64,000 nt of DNA, taken from assembly GCA_038049695.1 (NCBI GenBank), contig CP142451.1, positions 42,791,001 through 42,855,000 of the forward strand, in the 5' to 3' direction. The translations under genes were made by a program, and so were the position numbers. Source of the DNA: Cinnamomum chago. Its lineage: Eukaryota; Streptophyta; Magnoliopsida; Laurales; Lauraceae. A model generated the notes under the pieces. The model ran no database searches and had not been told where the DNA came from. It saw nothing but the letters and a program-made list of their open reading frames with translations. Positions 33,945 through 45,760 of the stretch are shown piece after piece; the stretch's first letter is position 1, and each line of letters starts with the position of its first letter.

Positions 33945-35434
33945 ACGTCGGGCGGGTTCTTGAGTCTCGTCACCTTTTCGTTGGGGTTTCATTTTGATTG
34001 TTTTGAGAAGTGTATTAGCCTCTGTTGGCTTCTTAGGGAATTGTAACAAAACTTAACTTACTTTTGATCAGTCTCATGACTTGAATATTAATGGGAATGC
34101 CATGTTAACTTCATCTTTGATACTATGTCTTGTTTATTATTGTGATAGCACTTAAATATTTTATTGGTGCTTATCTTGGTGTGTTTTGCTACACGCTTCC
34201 GCAAACTTGATCGTATGAGTCAGATTCCGCGTGTCTTTGGGAATCCTCACCGCGGGAACCTGTGGGAAAATAATGAACCATTAAGCATAAACATCATCAC
34301 CAACGTCGCGGGCCCGGGGACCCGTTCCGGGGTCACGACACACGCCCAAAGGGGGAACCACCAGCAATATATAATGCTGATATCTTGGAGAGAAAGTATC
34401 TTGAAAGAACTAGGAAACCAAGGAGAAAAAATAGGAACTTTCCAAAAAGGAAAACACACTCCATCATGGACGTCCAGCCCTCTTTCCTTTTCTATTTAGT
34501 TTCTAAATTGAATTAGAAAGCTACTAAACTTTAGGAAAACTTGCACAAAAAAGAACTCCTTCCAAGTAATGGGACCTGCACAAACTTGGGACCCACAAAC
34601 TAGGGACCACATTGGCTAGCCCACACTTACTATGGCCCATGTACCAAATAATTTATCTAGAGTTGTAATTCATGTATACCATCATGGGCCTATTTGAATT
34701 TACACTCAAAATTATTTCTCCACACATTTAAACAATTTAGGAAACCTTGCCAATCTAGGAAAGTGGCTAGAGAAGGGACCAAAAGACATATTTGCCCTTG
34801 GCTTCCAAAATGACCAAAATGTCCATGCTAACCCCATAGCAACACTAGGATCATTTTAACCTTAACTCATTCCACTAGAGAGTTATGGTTGCACTCCAAG
34901 GACAAATATTAAATTGCAAATAAAGCTCATCATAAATAGACGATTGTCTTTGACCTACCAAGTACAATGACCATAATGCCCCTCTACGTAACATCCATAA
35001 TCAAGTAGGTTAACCGATGTACTATCTGTGAGAACCCGACCCCTAATCTCTTGGATTAGTATTGTTTTATTTGTGGATTAGTTTCTTTTAGTGGGATTAG
35101 TATTTGTTGGGTTGAGTTTGTGAGCTAGAATGGGTTTTCTTCTAGTTTTGGGCTTTTGAGTGCTTTGGTAGCTTGTGGGGGGCCCTTTGGGGGTTCCCTT
35201 TTCGGCTTTGCTTTTACTTGTGAGATTTTCTCGATTGGTTTCGTATTGTGTTTTTGGCCCGTTGCATTCATCTTGAGGAATCCTGCAACTTTCATGTTGA
35301 TTCCGTATCCATTTGAGAACCCGAAACCCGATTTCTTGGCCTCGAGGGCAAAATAGTCTTTTCACACCAAATCTGTACCCAAAACTCGATATTCTCGAAA
35401 TCCGTGAAACATACACTTTTTGGAAACTAAATAT

Positions 35435-35548
35435 TTCGATGATCATTTCTTCCTTCTTCGTCGAATCCATCCGAGGTCCCGAATTAGATGATTTCAGCCA
35501 CCCAAGTTCTTTAAGTTGTGGGACCCAAACCTCACTTGCTTATAAGAG
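35435..35548 (+). promoter_or_regulatory. T2 promoter region: 31-bp dyad and TATA box
   Basis: TTCGATGA (one mismatch) at 35435-35442, TCGTCGAA at 35458-35465, then TATAAGAG at 35541-35548. Confidence 0.6.
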
Positions 35549-36737
35549 GAACCCATCTCCTTCATTCATTTCATTCACCATTGTTCCAGCTGAACCTAGG
35601 GCTTTTCTTGCAACTTCTTCTTATTCTTCTTGCTTCTTCATCTCCAAGCCACACCAATAGTTCATCAATCAAGAAATGGAGACCACCTTCTTCTTCCTCA
35701 TCTTACAAGCTTTCCATTGATACCATTTGTGAAGAGAACCCTCCATCACAAGACTTCCTTTGAGCTTACCTTGTCCATTAGAGGACCTTGCAAGTAAGTG
35801 TTCTTCTTCATCTTCTAGATTTGTAATCTTCTAGCCTTAGAGAAGCTCCACCTTGATTATTGGAAGGTTTCCTTGTCATTTCATTGTTTAACCCATTTTA
35901 GGGTTTGTTTTGGGGGTTTTGTAGAGATTGTTGATCTTGAGCTTGAGAGGTGATTAGGAGCTTGGTTTGCTTGATTAGAGTCAAAGGCAAGTGGATGAAT
36001 GGATGGTTTGAATGTTATCAAAGTTTTATGAGAAAATCCTAAATTTTATTACTTGTCCTTGATCATTGGATACATGTTTTCACATATGCTTCTTGCCATA
36101 TATATATTGATTTCGAAATTGCATATCAATGGTTGTTTCTCTCTTGTTAATTTCTTGGAAAGATATGCTTTCAAATTGTCAAAGTTGCTCACATGGTCTT
36201 GAAATGAATGGGGTTGGTTTCCCCACCCATGTTTATGTTTACTAGCTTGTATGGATTTGAAATAGAAGCTCATTTAAAGAGTTTGGCCAACTAATCTATT
36301 GTCTTGGAAATGGGATCAATGGTTTTTAATTACCCCTTGATTATGGCAAATTGACCCTTGTATACAATGGGGATTCTTCCCTTTGGTTTGGTTTTAAGTG
36401 AGAAGAAAGGAGATGTTTAGTTTTACTTTTTCATTGGAGTTGTCATGAGGAATGTGGTTGGCTAAGTCATTTAATGTTTTGTAAACATGTTGGTTTAACA
36501 TGTATTGTCCTTTGGTTATATCCTAAATGAATGCTTGTGAAATGGTTTCCTTCCTTCTTGGTATGGATGGGATGTGGAGGAATGAAGTGATGAATGATCA
36601 CAAGTTGGGTTTTTGGAGAAGTGTAAATAGTTGCATTGAAGGAGCTTTCAGCTCAGTTATGTGGCAAGGATTAAGTGGAAGTGAGGAGGATGGTTTTGAG
36701 GAGGAAAATGACTCAAATATGAACACAATGGGTGATT

Positions 36738-37093
36738 CCCGCACTGGCGGTCAGCCTGCGGTCACCCGGCGGCTAGCCTCCTGGTGACTGGCGGCTAACC
36801 GCCAGGTAGCCGAAAGGTCACGGTTCCTTTTCCAGAGAGCATCATTTTCCACCTGAAAACACGGTCAGCCTCACGGTTAGCCAGCGGCTAACCGCGGACC
36901 CCATCGGCGGCTAACCGCCAGCTAACCGCATCTGGCGGTCAGCTTTCCAGTAAGCTGCATTTCTGCAGCCCAGCCGCGGTCAGCTGTGCGGTCAGCCAGC
37001 GGCGGCTAACCGCCAGCTGACCACCAGGTAACCGAAATTCCCCAGATTTCGAAAAGCTCCCCGCTCGAACGAACTCTCCGGTTCGTTCGAGCG
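36738..37093 (+). promoter_or_regulatory. Palindromic word cluster of T2 (GGCGG...CCGCC words)
   Basis: About a dozen words built from GGCGGCTAACCGCC, GCGGTCAGC and GCGGTTAGC; the clearest, CTGGCGG-CTAA-CCGCCAG, is at 36788-36805. At the right end (37062-37093) is one CTCGAACGAAC...GTTCGTTCGAG pair of the T3/T5 type. The sister LTR T1 has quite different words at this place. Confidence 0.65.
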
Positions 37094-37999
37094 TTGAGCT
37101 TTGTCGATCAAAGGAGATTCACTAGGCATTGCATGAGGCCATCCGAGAAAGAAACCATATCACGAGAATGTCATTCGAAGTGTTGAAAATCCAAAGTGCA
37201 TAAGGAGCCCGGAATGTCTTCAAACTCAAGGAGTACCAAATAAATTATTATAATCGACATACGGGACCCCTATTCACTTAAATAGATCTTGAAATTATTA
37301 TTTTTTCCCGAAATTGTTATAGTTCATTGTCTCACCTCTTTTCCCGAGATTTGCATTACATGACTTGTTTTCCCGAAAGCATTGAAGTTACATTAGTAAC
37401 AGTTATTGATCCCGAGATGTGTTGCCCGATATGAAATGACAGTGTGCCCTTGAGCACCCCCGTTTTGCCCGTTTATTTACTGTACTTGATTTACTTGCAT
37501 ATGTCTCGATTGGTTTTGACCTATGAGTCGGCATCACTAAGCTTGGACACCTTGTCGGTTTGATCCACCGACTTGGAAATCCCTCTCCCGTCCCGCCAGC
37601 TGCAGTTTGGATCCCGATACCCGGTTATTGCCGTGGTCCCGTCCCGATACCCGGTTCGCTACCGTGGTCCCGTTCCCGTATATTTATATTGTATATATGA
37701 TTTACGTTGAGTCTCCTCACCTTGTGTGACTGAGACCAACGTCCCGTTATACTCTTGCCACTTCGGTGATAGAGGACTTAGCTTCTTGTGATTGCCATCT
37801 TGCCAGTTCCCGATTCCTTGGATACCCGACATGTTTTATATTACTTACTTGCTTTCTGATAAATGATTCGTTTCCTTTATGAAAGTTGTTATTTAAACAA
37901 GTGTTAATATTCTCCAATGTAAATTCAGTTATTATTATATTGCCTTCTATTCTTGGTACCCGCACATGTTTTAAATGAATGCCGGTTGGGCGAATACCC

Positions 38000-38560
38000 A
38001 TGCTTTTACTTATGTTTCACACGATCGATGGTTTTACTAGATTTATGTGATTTCACATGTTTTAAATGATTACCCGATTCGTTAAACACCCATGCTTTTA
38101 CATATGTTTCAAACGATCAATGATTTTGCTAGATTTATATGATTACACATGTTTCAAAGGAATACCCGAGTTGTTAAATATCCGAGCTTGCTTTAAAGGA
38201 CATTTGGTTTGTCAGATATCTATGTTTATACCTGTTTTTAAATGATACCCGATTTGTTAAATATCCATGCTTTGAAATATGTTTAAATGAACACCCGGTT
38301 TGTTAAATATCCGTATTTCTACGTAGGTTTCAAATGTACATTGGTTTTGCTAGACTGTTATGAATACCTGGTTTGTTGTATACTTGTGTTTTTTACTTAA
38401 GCTTCAAATGAACGTTGTTTTGACATACCACTATATTTATACTCATTTTAGACGAACACCCGATTGTCAAATATCTATGTTTATAGATGATGTAAATGAA
38501 CACATGTTTTATTAGATATTCATGTTTTACCCGTGCTTGAAATGAATACAGGTTTTTCCC
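38000..38560 (+). repeat. Imperfect repeats of about 60 bp in T2
   Basis: About nine units with ACCCGATTNGTTAAATATCC-like, ATGTTTNAAATGA and CATGNTTTTAC words. It corresponds to the T1 array at 16790-17240. Confidence 0.65.
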
Positions 38561-39977
38561 GAGATTCCCGACTTTACACCCGTTTAATTATATGCAGCAT
38601 TTGATCGAATATCATGATTTATCATATGTTTTATTCTTCACTATATTATTATCTTTTCATCCACCTGCCAGACCATCGTGTCTGACCCACTACTGTTGGT
38701 ACTCAGGTTCAGATTTCTTCGCCCCGAGTTGAGTGTTTTGTTGGCTGTGGAGTCATGCCTTGCAGGTTGGTTTGTCGGCTATGTCATGTAGACATTGGGC
38801 TTGACATCGGAGCTACGTCACATTTGGGTAGTAGTTTATAGCTTCTTGTTGTATGGCTTTTGTTAGCCTTTTTCTTGGGATTCTTAATTAATGTACATTG
38901 ATAATTGTAACTTGAATATATTTGGGAATGTAATATCATGTTACTGTCAGCTCTGTATTTTTACTGCGATGGTTACTCCAGTCTGATATGATTCTTGATA
39001 TATTAGCTATATGCTAAAGGTTGAGTGCGACGCGGAATCCGATGGCCACGGACTTCGGGTCTCAACGCCACGAAAGCTTCCACAAATATTCAGAATGTGC
39101 TGTCTTCACACACGCGGATCCTGGGAGAAGTAAAATATATTTATGCTTAATCCCTTTCCCGCCCCCGAGGTTTCGGTTCGGGGGCGTGACACTATCCACC
39201 TTCTTGATTACATCTCAACCTTAGAACTTCATACCCTTGACTTAATCATCATCCGGATATCATTCTCTTGATCCAGGGAGCGACCCACAAGTTCAATATC
39301 CATATGGAACATCCATATACTAAGATCTTAGATTCTGATGATTAATCGGATAATTCTAAGGGGACGATCATTCCATCACATGATGGCATAGATTCCATAT
39401 TGCATTTGCACGTCCCAACTAATCAAGCCCGAGCACCCAAAACACAGAGCTGTTGACCCATGAACAGGATCTCACCCATAGTGAATTAAAGCACAAGAAC
39501 TTGACTTCGTCAGTTCATCCACAAATGCTCAAGATTAAGAGCACTGGTCACTCAGTAGCAAGAGGTGATTTGATCTCTCTCTGTGATAGTACTATATTAG
39601 AGATCACACCTACAAGTGGTCCTGTTCAATGCATGACACATGCACTAATGAGATAAATCCGGAAAAGCCTCCCGTGACTTAGGTAAGTCGCCCTGAATAC
39701 AGGAGAGTATCTCATTATAACTTATACCAAGATGAAGTGCCCAACTCCATCTCTCAGTTATGAACAAGTTTATTGTTTCAAGTGTCCATGACTCAGACCT
39801 TACTGTGTGTAGCCACTACACACCTAAGTCATTACTAGAAAACAATGGGCCTTACACAACCATACATATACACAAGTATAAAGAGAAAGATGTCATTCCA
39901 TTAAATAACCAATAAATATCCAGTTACAGAGATGTGAGTGCAGTCAGTGGGCTTTAGGGCATACACCAATCCCAACA

Positions 39978-39991
39978 ATCTCCCACTTGCA
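39978..39991 (-). other. Polypurine tract of the Copia element
   Basis: Read on the minus strand as GCAAGTGGGAGAT next to the LTR start TGTTGGGATTGG at 39977. Confidence 0.75.
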
Positions 39992-42900
39992 CTAAAGATC
40001 ACTACGACCTAACCTAACTCCCATAGACTCAACATGTGAAGTGAACACTTTCTCAGTAAGAGTCTTAGTAAATGGGCCAGCTAAGTTATTTGCTGAGGCA
40101 ATCTGCTCTACCACTATTTCTCCATCCTGGACGAATTCCCGGATCAAGTGGTACTTTCTCTGAATATGCTTGCCTTTCTTGTGATTCCTGGGCTCTTTGC
40201 AGTTAGCTACTGCACCAGTATTATCGCAGTACATGACAATCGGTTTTTGCATTGCAGGAACTACTCCCAATTCCAATAGGAATTTTCTGAGCCATACTGC
40301 TTCCTTCGCAGCTTCCGATGCCGCCACATACTCTGCTTCCATGGTAGAATCAGCAGTACAATCTTGCTTGACACTTCTCCATGATATAGCCCCTCCTGAT
40401 AGAGTAAAGACGTATCCCGAGGTAGACTTTCTGCCATCTACCTCCGACTGGAAATCAGAGTCTGTATACGCCAGTGGCGTTAGATCATCTGCTCGGTAAG
40501 TCAGCATATAATCTTTCGTTCTCCGAAGATACTTGAATATATGCTTAACAGCTGTCCAGTGCATAGGTCCAGGGTTTGATTGATATCTACTAACCATGCC
40601 AACGGCAAAGCAGATATCTGATCTAGTACACAACATTGCATACATGAGGCTTCCAACAGCTGATGCATATGGTACTCTCCTCATGCTTTCTATCTCCTCT
40701 GGTGTCTTCGGATATTGATTCCGAGATAGTGGTACTCCATGTCTAGAAGGTAGCAAGCCCTTCTTGGAGTCATGCATGTTATACTTGACCAGTATCTTCT
40801 CAATATACGAAGATTGGGATAAGGCTAACATCTTGTTCTTGCGATCTCGCAAAAGCTTGATCCCTAAGACATAGCTCGCCTCACCCAAATCCTTCATCTG
40901 AAATTGAGATGATAACCAAACCTTAGTAGATGACAAGATGCCAACATCATTTCCAATGAGTAATATGTCATCTACATATAGGACTAAAAATGCAACTGCG
41001 TTTCCACTCCCTTTCTTATACACACATGGTTCATCAATGTTTTGATCAAAGCCAAAAGATTTGACTGCCTGATTAAACTTGATGTTCCATGCCCTAGACG
41101 CTTGCTTAAGTCCATAAATAGACTTCTTAAGCTTACAGACCATGTTTTCTTGGCCACCAGCAATGAATCCCTCTGGTTGCATCATATAGATGCATTCGTC
41201 AAGACTTCCATTAAGAAAAGCTGTCTTGACATCCATCTGCCATATCTTGTAGTCATAATGACATGCGATGGCTAAGAGAATCCTTATGGACTTAAGCATA
41301 GCCACTGGTGAAAAGGTTTCCTCATAATCGATACCCTCTTTCTGAGTATACCCTTTCGCCACCAGTCTTGCTTTGAAGGTTTCAACCTTCCCATCCACTC
41401 CTCTCTTTCTCTTGTAGATCCACTTGCACCCTATGGGTTTGATCCCTTCAGGTGCATCCACAAGTTCCCAGACTCGATTGGAATACAGAGAATCCAATTC
41501 AGATTTCATCGCTTGCTGCCACATGTCAGCATCTATATCCGTTACTGCTTCATCGTAACCAGTAGGATCCTCAACTAGATCCTCGGAGTCTGTCATAAAA
41601 GACACTCCTAGGTATCTATCTGGTGGTCTAGAAATTCTCCCACTACGACGAGGCTCCGGAGTGTTAAAAGGAATGTCTTGATTTTCTACAGTCTCAGGAT
41701 CTGGCACAGATGTTGCAGGAGTTTCTGAAAGAATCTCCTCAAGTGTTTCTTCACAACCAAGCTCTTGGTGCATCATGCAATCATCCTCCAAGTATCTAGC
41801 ATGAGTGCTGATAAGCACTTTTTGCTCCTTTGGATGATAAAAGATGCCTCCTCTCGTTCCCTTAGGATACCCAATGAAGTAGCACATTTCCGATCTGGGT
41901 TCTAACTTGGTAGCTTTATCATTCAGTACATAGACTGGACAACCCCAAATGTGGATATGTCTTAAACTGGGTTTTCGACCTGTCCACATTTCTTGAGGTG
42001 TCCTAGGTACTGATTTAGAAGGTACCAGATTTAAAATGTATGCTGCTGCTTCTAGGGCATATCCCCAAAAAGATATGGGTAGGGTTGCATGACTCATCAT
42101 GGACCTTACCATATCAAGAAGGTTACGGTTTCTTCTCTCTGCTACACCATTTTGCTGGGGTGTACCCGGTGCAGACAACTGAGACACAATCCCATGTTGT
42201 GTGAGGTACTCCTTGAACTCACCCAGGAGGTACTCGCCACCTCGATCAGATCGAAGAGCTTTGATATGTTTCCCTAGTTGTAGCTCCGCCTCAGCCTTGA
42301 ATTGTTTGAACTTATCAAACGCTTCAGACTTGCGTCGCATTAGGTACACATATCCATACCTAGAGTAATCATCAGTGAAGGTGATGAAATACTCATAACC
42401 TCCTCTTGCTAGTTTGTTCATAGGACCACACACATCAGTGTGAACCAATTCTAACAACTCCTTTGACCTCAGTCCCTTTCCAGAGAATGACCTTTTGGTC
42501 ATCTTTCCCATGAGACAAGATTCACACTGAGGTAAAGGTTCGAGATCTAATGAGCTCAGAAGCCCATCCTCTACCAACCTCTGAATCCGTTTTAGGTTAA
42601 TATGACCCAAACGTAAGTGCCAAAGATAAGTGTCATTGGTCGAAGATACCTTCCTCTTAAGGGAAGATGAGCTTTCTAGTTGTACATTATGCAGTGAGGG
42701 AGCAATAGGATATATATAAAATAAGTTGTCATGCATTCTACCGGAACATATAATATTTCCATCTCTACTGATATCAACACCAGAATGGAAAGAAACTGAA
42801 TAATTAAATTCAATGAGTCTGGAAACTGAAATTAAATTCTTCCTTATGTCCGGAACATAGATAACATTGTTTAAAACTAATATCCTATCATGCGGAAAAT

Positions 42901-44014
42901 GTAAGGTAACAGCTCCCACTGCAACAGCCCATATCTTTGCTCCATTTCCAACTCTAAGGTCAAACTCTCCTTTCTCAAGCCTTTTCATTATCTGAAACCC
43001 CTGCAATGAATTGCATATGTGATTAGTGGCTCCAGAGTCTACTATCCATGAATCAGTAGAATCAACCACATGACAGGTTTCAATGTAATAAGAAAGAGAT
43101 ATACCTTTCTTATCTGAGCCTAGGAGCTTGGGACAATCTTTCTTCCAGTGACCTTTGAGGCCGCACTTGAAGCATTTCCCTTTGGGCTTTTCACCTGTGC
43201 CTTTGTCCTTTTTCCCAGCATTGCCCTTTTTCTGTCCTTTTCCCTTACCCTGTTTCTTCTTGAACTTTTTCCCTTTCGGGTTCAGTTTAGAGGAAAACTG
43301 GGAAAAGTGAAGTTGGCCTTTAGGCTTCATGATGGCCTCTGCCGCCTGGAGTTCTTTCATTAACTCAGAGAGAGTCATGTCCATCTTGCTCATGTTAAAG
43401 TTGAGCTTGAACTGGTTGAAAGACCCCGGCAGAGTTTCGAGAATCATATCAGTCTGACTCCCTGCATCAATCTCAGCCCCTAGGATCTCAGCTTCATTGA
43501 AACAATCCATCATTTTGAGCATGTGCTCTCTGACAGGTGTTCCCTCAGCCATCCTAGAATTCATGATTGTCCTTAAAGCAGCTTGCCTAGCTGGCCTGCT
43601 TTTGTCTGCGAACATCTCAGACAAGGACAACATGATATCTGAAGCTGTGTCCATTTGCTCATGCTGCGTTTACAACACGTTGGACATGGAAGCAAGCATG
43701 TAGCATTTGGCCATGCTATTCGCCTTTTTCCATTTCCTTTCAGCCTCTAGCTGGTCATCTGTAGAATAATCATCAATGGTAGGACAGGGTTCCGACAAAA
43801 CATACTTGTACTCCTCAGCAGTGAGTACTATGTTAAGGTTTCTTTTCCAGTCTACGTAATTTGGGCCAGTCAATTTGTTCTCACGCAAAATACTCATCAA
43901 CGGGCTAAAGGAATCCTTCCCCATCTCTCTGGATATATATAACAGGTTATAATTAGACAGGCAGTTTATATGTAACAAGTATATGGTGCTTGTAATAAAA
44001 GGAAAAACATGCAC
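39992..44014 (-). pseudogene. Copia gag-pol region
   Basis: In order on the minus strand: gag (from about 43.93 kb), one CCHC knuckle (CFKCGLKGHWKKDC, near 43.15 kb), protease (WIVDSGATNHIC, near 43.04 kb), integrase (H-H-C-C finger near 42.5-42.63 kb, catalytic core to about 42.1 kb), reverse transcriptase (about 41.45-40.93 kb, YVDDILLIGN near 40.97 kb) and RNase H (about 40.5-40.1 kb, with DSTMEAEY). The order protease, integrase, reverse transcriptase is that of Ty1/Copia. It is nearly whole, with about one break. I do not assign the lineage with confidence; it looks Tork/TAR-like rather than Sirevirus. Confidence 0.8.
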
Positions 44015-45747
44015 AAGACTTTTTACATTATTTAACCCTAATTATAATGTATCAGTGTCTCAACCTCCTCATAGACCCTCCATCGAAGGGATGGCCGAGC
44101 CTACAGTCACGTTGAGTTAAGGTCTGCTTATTTGGATCATCACTGTCTGAATACGCATATCCAGTGATAGTCCAATCACTGATTGGTTTGGCCTCATATG
44201 ATAAATAACACTAACTCCTAGGGAGAGGTTATTACCATCTTATGTCAAGTGTATTACCATCTCTTATGAACGTTCCCAGAATGTCTATGACTCAAGTCCT
44301 CCGAAGGGAAGTAACTTTAATCCAATCTTGAAGTGATCTTTAGTAAAGAGCTCCACCGAAGGGATGGCTGCTCCCACCAACGCTTCATTGACATTCTATA
44401 GAAGTGATCTTTAGTAAAGAACTCCACCGAAGGGATGGCCGCTCCCACTAACACCTCATTACGAATATTCACATTAGTTCACCCACTAACCCATCGAAGC
44501 AATCTTTAGTAAAGAACTCCACCGAAGGGATGGCCGCTCCCACTAACACTCCAATGAGATAGCATTAACCGAAAATGGAAGGCCGTGGGGTTTTTCCAAA
44601 CCCCTCTCCCACTTGATTATTTAACACTTTTGATCGTTACTCAAACCTTGTTTAAATCTAACAAACTTGGTTAACAATTTTCATGACTCAATTGCTTAAG
44701 TCATCAAAAAAAAAAAAAACCTTTGCTTTAAAACATATTGAGTAGAGATCTTGGGACCAATGGGTTATGGGCCCACTATGGTATCAACATATTAGATTTT
44801 AGTTTGGCCTCTTTTGGAAACTTAGGGTACCAAGGTAAACTAAACCCTATCCAATTTTAAACCTTAGACAAATAGAAGGTGCTGGTCTAAGATCCGTTTA
44901 AAAAACCAATCCAATATAGAAAGATGCCAATTTTAAGAACCTAGTGGTGGCCATGTTACTACGTGATAAACATAGCAATTATATAAAGCATTCAACCGTG
45001 CATTCCATATATAAAAGCAAATTAAAGAATGCAATCCTTGATGGCTCCCTGCTATTTCGGACTTCAAATCCTTTTCCAATTAGGAAACTTGGTTAAGAGT
45101 CCTTCTTGCGCTAGGAAACCTCCGTTGCCTCCGTTACCATGGGACCCGGTTTGTTGCAACCTTCCTCGCTTGAAACTTTCCTCTTCTTGCTTGTTACAAT
45201 AAATCAAATTTATACAAGCAAACCAGTGAAAAACAAAAACCCAAAATTACATTGGAGATACCTATGCTTTTCAAGAAAGCTTACATCAAGACTAGTTGAA
45301 ATATAAACAAGGAAATAATTACAACTTCCTATGATTGCTAACCGCGCAATCGTACACTTTCCAACTAATTAAAGAAACATCCAAATCCACACACATACAT
45401 GCGAACCATCAAGGATGCAAGTATTTGGCTGCAAACAAAGAGGTTAGTGCATTCAAAGTGCTATGTACAGCACTATATAGTGATCTGAAATTATTCCAGC
45501 ACCCTGGAAAAATTACTGCACTACAAACATATAGAAAACAGCATTCTGGAATTATTCCAGTAGCATGGAAAAAATTCCTGCACTTCATACATGTAGTAAT
45601 CAGCATTCTGGAATTATTCCAGCAGCATGGGAAAAATTCCTGCACCATATTTATGCAGTAAAAACCATCCTAAAGGGTGCCACCATGCCCTTTATTGATC
45701 TAGAATTGATATCCACACAACATGGGATCATGATTAATCATGGTGTG
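44015..45747 (-). other. Leader of the Copia element with two small tandem arrays
   Basis: No gene. Array one (about 44330-44560): three copies of AGTAAAGANCTCCACCGAAGGGATGGC with GCTCCCACNAAC. Array two (about 45485-45655): three copies, about 62 bases apart, of GGAATTATTCCAGNAGCATGG followed by AAAAATTCCTGCAC. GGAATTATTCC is itself palindromic. The rest is AT-rich. Confidence 0.65.
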
Positions 45748-45759
45748 GCTCTGATACCA
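45748..45759 (-). other. Primer-binding site of the Copia element
   Basis: TGGTATCAGAGC on the minus strand, one base from the LTR end. It is complementary to the 3' end of plant initiator methionine tRNA. Confidence 0.8.
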
Positions 45760-45760
45760 T

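Larger units (their letters stand above)
27371..34340 (+). mobile_element. Tekay-type chromovirus (Ty3/Gypsy), lacking its 5' LTR
   Basis: Parts in order on the plus strand: gag C-terminal part with two CCHC-type knuckles (27746-27844), protease with a DPGST motif near 28145, reverse transcriptase (about 28690-29300, FIDDVLVYS near 29152), RNase H (about 29560-29930), integrase (zinc finger near 30220-30345, catalytic core 30400-30780), chromodomain (about 31312-31473), polypurine tract (31511-31525) and 3' LTR (31526-34340). The chromodomain and long LTR point to the Tekay (Del) lineage. The coding region looks recent, with about one or two breaks, but the 5' LTR and the start of gag are missing. 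The 3' LTR ends in the 3' LTR of the Copia element, so it arrived after that element. Confidence 0.8.
31526..34340 (+). mobile_element. 3' LTR of the Tekay element (T5)
   Basis: 2815 bp, TGTTAGACCCCGACCC to GGTCACGACA. It contains the 31-bp dyad (31927-31957), palindromic GCTCGAGC words (32738-32946), the conserved short frame (33806-33944) and the end block. The five bases after it, CACGC, would be its TSD; the left copy is not present because the 5' LTR is missing. Confidence 0.8.
35027..39191 (+). mobile_element. Solo LTR T2, same family as T1
   Basis: A 4165-bp TG...CA unit, TGTGAGAACCCGACCCC at 35027 to ...GGGCGTGACA at 39191, with a perfect TSD CTATC (35022-35026 and 39192-39196). The empty site is preserved in the other Copia LTR at about 47001-47005. 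In order: dyad (35435-35465), TATAAGAG (35541-35548), palindromic GGCGG...CCGCC words (36738-37093), the TAAGCTTGG block (37530-37575), the ACCGGGTATCGGG pair, about 60-bp repeats (38000-38560) and the conserved end. Since it lies in a young LTR it is itself young. Confidence 0.9.

Noticed and set aside
24152-34340. T3 as the 5' LTR of the Tekay element
   Set aside because: T3 has its own perfect TSD on both sides and differs clearly from the 3' LTR at 31526, so it is a separate solo LTR.
34164-34499. Open frames at 34164-34499 and 46148-46495
   Set aside because: They are the two Copia LTR copies (the first running in from the Tekay LTR), not a gene pair.
43148-43363. Plus-strand frames inside the Copia gag-pol (also 40197-40499 and 41042-41275)
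   Set aside because: They are shadows of the coding strand; the minus-strand frame has all Copia domains in order.
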